Assembly (NCBI RefSeq): GCF_000739635.1
Contig: NZ_BATQ01000012.1
Span: 1-64,000, forward strand
From: Verrucomicrobium sp. BvORR034
GTDB lineage: Bacteria; Verrucomicrobiota; Verrucomicrobiia; Verrucomicrobiales; Verrucomicrobiaceae
Direction of reading: 5' to 3'
DNA length: 64,000 bases
Positions 63,693 through 64,000 of this stretch are shown piece by piece. The translations under genes were made by a program, and so were the position numbers. The number at the start of each line of letters is the position of its first letter. Position 1 is the first letter of the stretch. The notes under the pieces were generated by a model. It was not told the DNA's origin and ran no database searches. It worked only from the letters and a program-made list of their open reading frames with translations.

Positions 63693-64000
63693 CTAGTAAC
63701 TGATAACTGTGGTGCCCTGCTTAAGTGTGACTTTGGCGAGGGGGTCGATCGTTCGGAACGTAATCGAGTAACCGTTGGGGATGAAATCAGTCAGGTTCGT
63801 CTCGGAGAAGGAGATGTAGGGGGCGATCTTGGCGTACTTGAGCTGGTCAGTAGTTGCGGCAGTCCAGTCGGCCACGGCCTGAGTGCGTCCGCGCACCTGG
63901 ATGAAAGTGGCCATGCCCATGTTGATTGACTCCGCGCGGGCGATGGCGACGTTGCGCTCGCTGTCACCTCGCATCTTAATCAAGTTCGGGATGGCCAGGA
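63693..64000 (-). CDS. partial pseudopilin-like protein, cut by window end
   Basis: The reading frame is open through the window end, giving ...LAIPNLIKMRGDSERN and about 90 further residues. LAIPN followed by a polar helix is the usual exit from a prepilin transmembrane segment, so the start and leader lie beyond 64000. It ends 25 bases before the second pseudopilin. Probably a pseudopilin of the same secretion operon; the N terminus cannot be checked. Confidence 0.75.
   Translation of the reverse strand, partial: LAIPNLIKMRGDSERNVAIARAESINMGMATFIQVRGRTQAVADWTAATTDQLKYAKIAPYISFSETNLTDFIPNGYSITFRTIDPLAKVTLKQGTTVISY

Overview
The window looks like part of a Verrucomicrobiota chromosome, most likely near Verrucomicrobium, Roseimicrobium or Prosthecobacter. 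The reasons are high GC, a complete Verru_Chthon cassette (A-B-C-D pseudopilin-like genes), a PVC-type haem-binding dehydrogenase with a CxxCH tail, DUF1080 proteins, a PEP-CTERM protein with autotransporter-associated repeats, many sialidase-like and Gfo/Idh/MocA genes, and short palindromic intergenic repeats. I recognised no tRNA, rRNA, CRISPR array or insertion sequence. Most start codons have no Shine-Dalgarno sequence, so starts were chosen from signal peptides, domain boundaries and ATGA overlaps.

Layout. 1-438: gene-free, with a long imperfect inverted repeat. 439-13292: a two-component system whose kinase carries a discoidin-like sensor, divergent from a GH16 glucanase, the Verru_Chthon cassette A-D and a large secreted PEP-CTERM protein. 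13389-15701: a VCBS-repeat protein on the minus strand. 15802-31965: a 16-kb catabolic locus in six transcription units. It contains three secreted beta-propeller proteins (two sialidase-like), two Gfo/Idh/MocA oxidoreductases, two HpcH/HpaI aldolases, three SDRs, an amidohydrolase, a Kelch protein, two small paralogous Cys-motif proteins, a sodium:solute symporter and a GntR-HTH/LacI-like regulator. A near-identical palindrome, CCTGGTCA-N7-TGACCAG, lies in both the sialidase/oxidoreductase divergent region and the SDR/regulator divergent region, which ties the locus together as a probable regulon.

31993-47881: mixed genes. These are a flavin reductase-like protein, a Bax inhibitor-1 homologue, two secreted jelly-roll proteins, a SNF2 helicase with a SWIM-finger partner, a 1507-residue ThuA/NPCBM/propeller/cytochrome c protein, a DUF3592-like membrane protein flanked by duplicated repeats, and a TraB/GumN protein. 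48044-57839: housekeeping genes (methyltransferases, trpB, mutY, rnhC, an HU-type protein, maf, a Kef-type antiporter with its flavoprotein) and a decayed HTH/nucleotidyltransferase pair. 57940-64000: a minus-strand set with two pseudopilins, a GspE/PilB-type ATPase, a receiver-only response regulator and a hybrid histidine kinase.

The two most interesting systems are the palindrome-linked catabolic locus, whose enzyme set does not match known sialate degradation, and the Verru_Chthon cassette, which reads as a set of GspK/I/J/H-like minor pseudopilins next to a probable surface cargo. The assembly ATPase and further pseudopilins lie 50 kb away.
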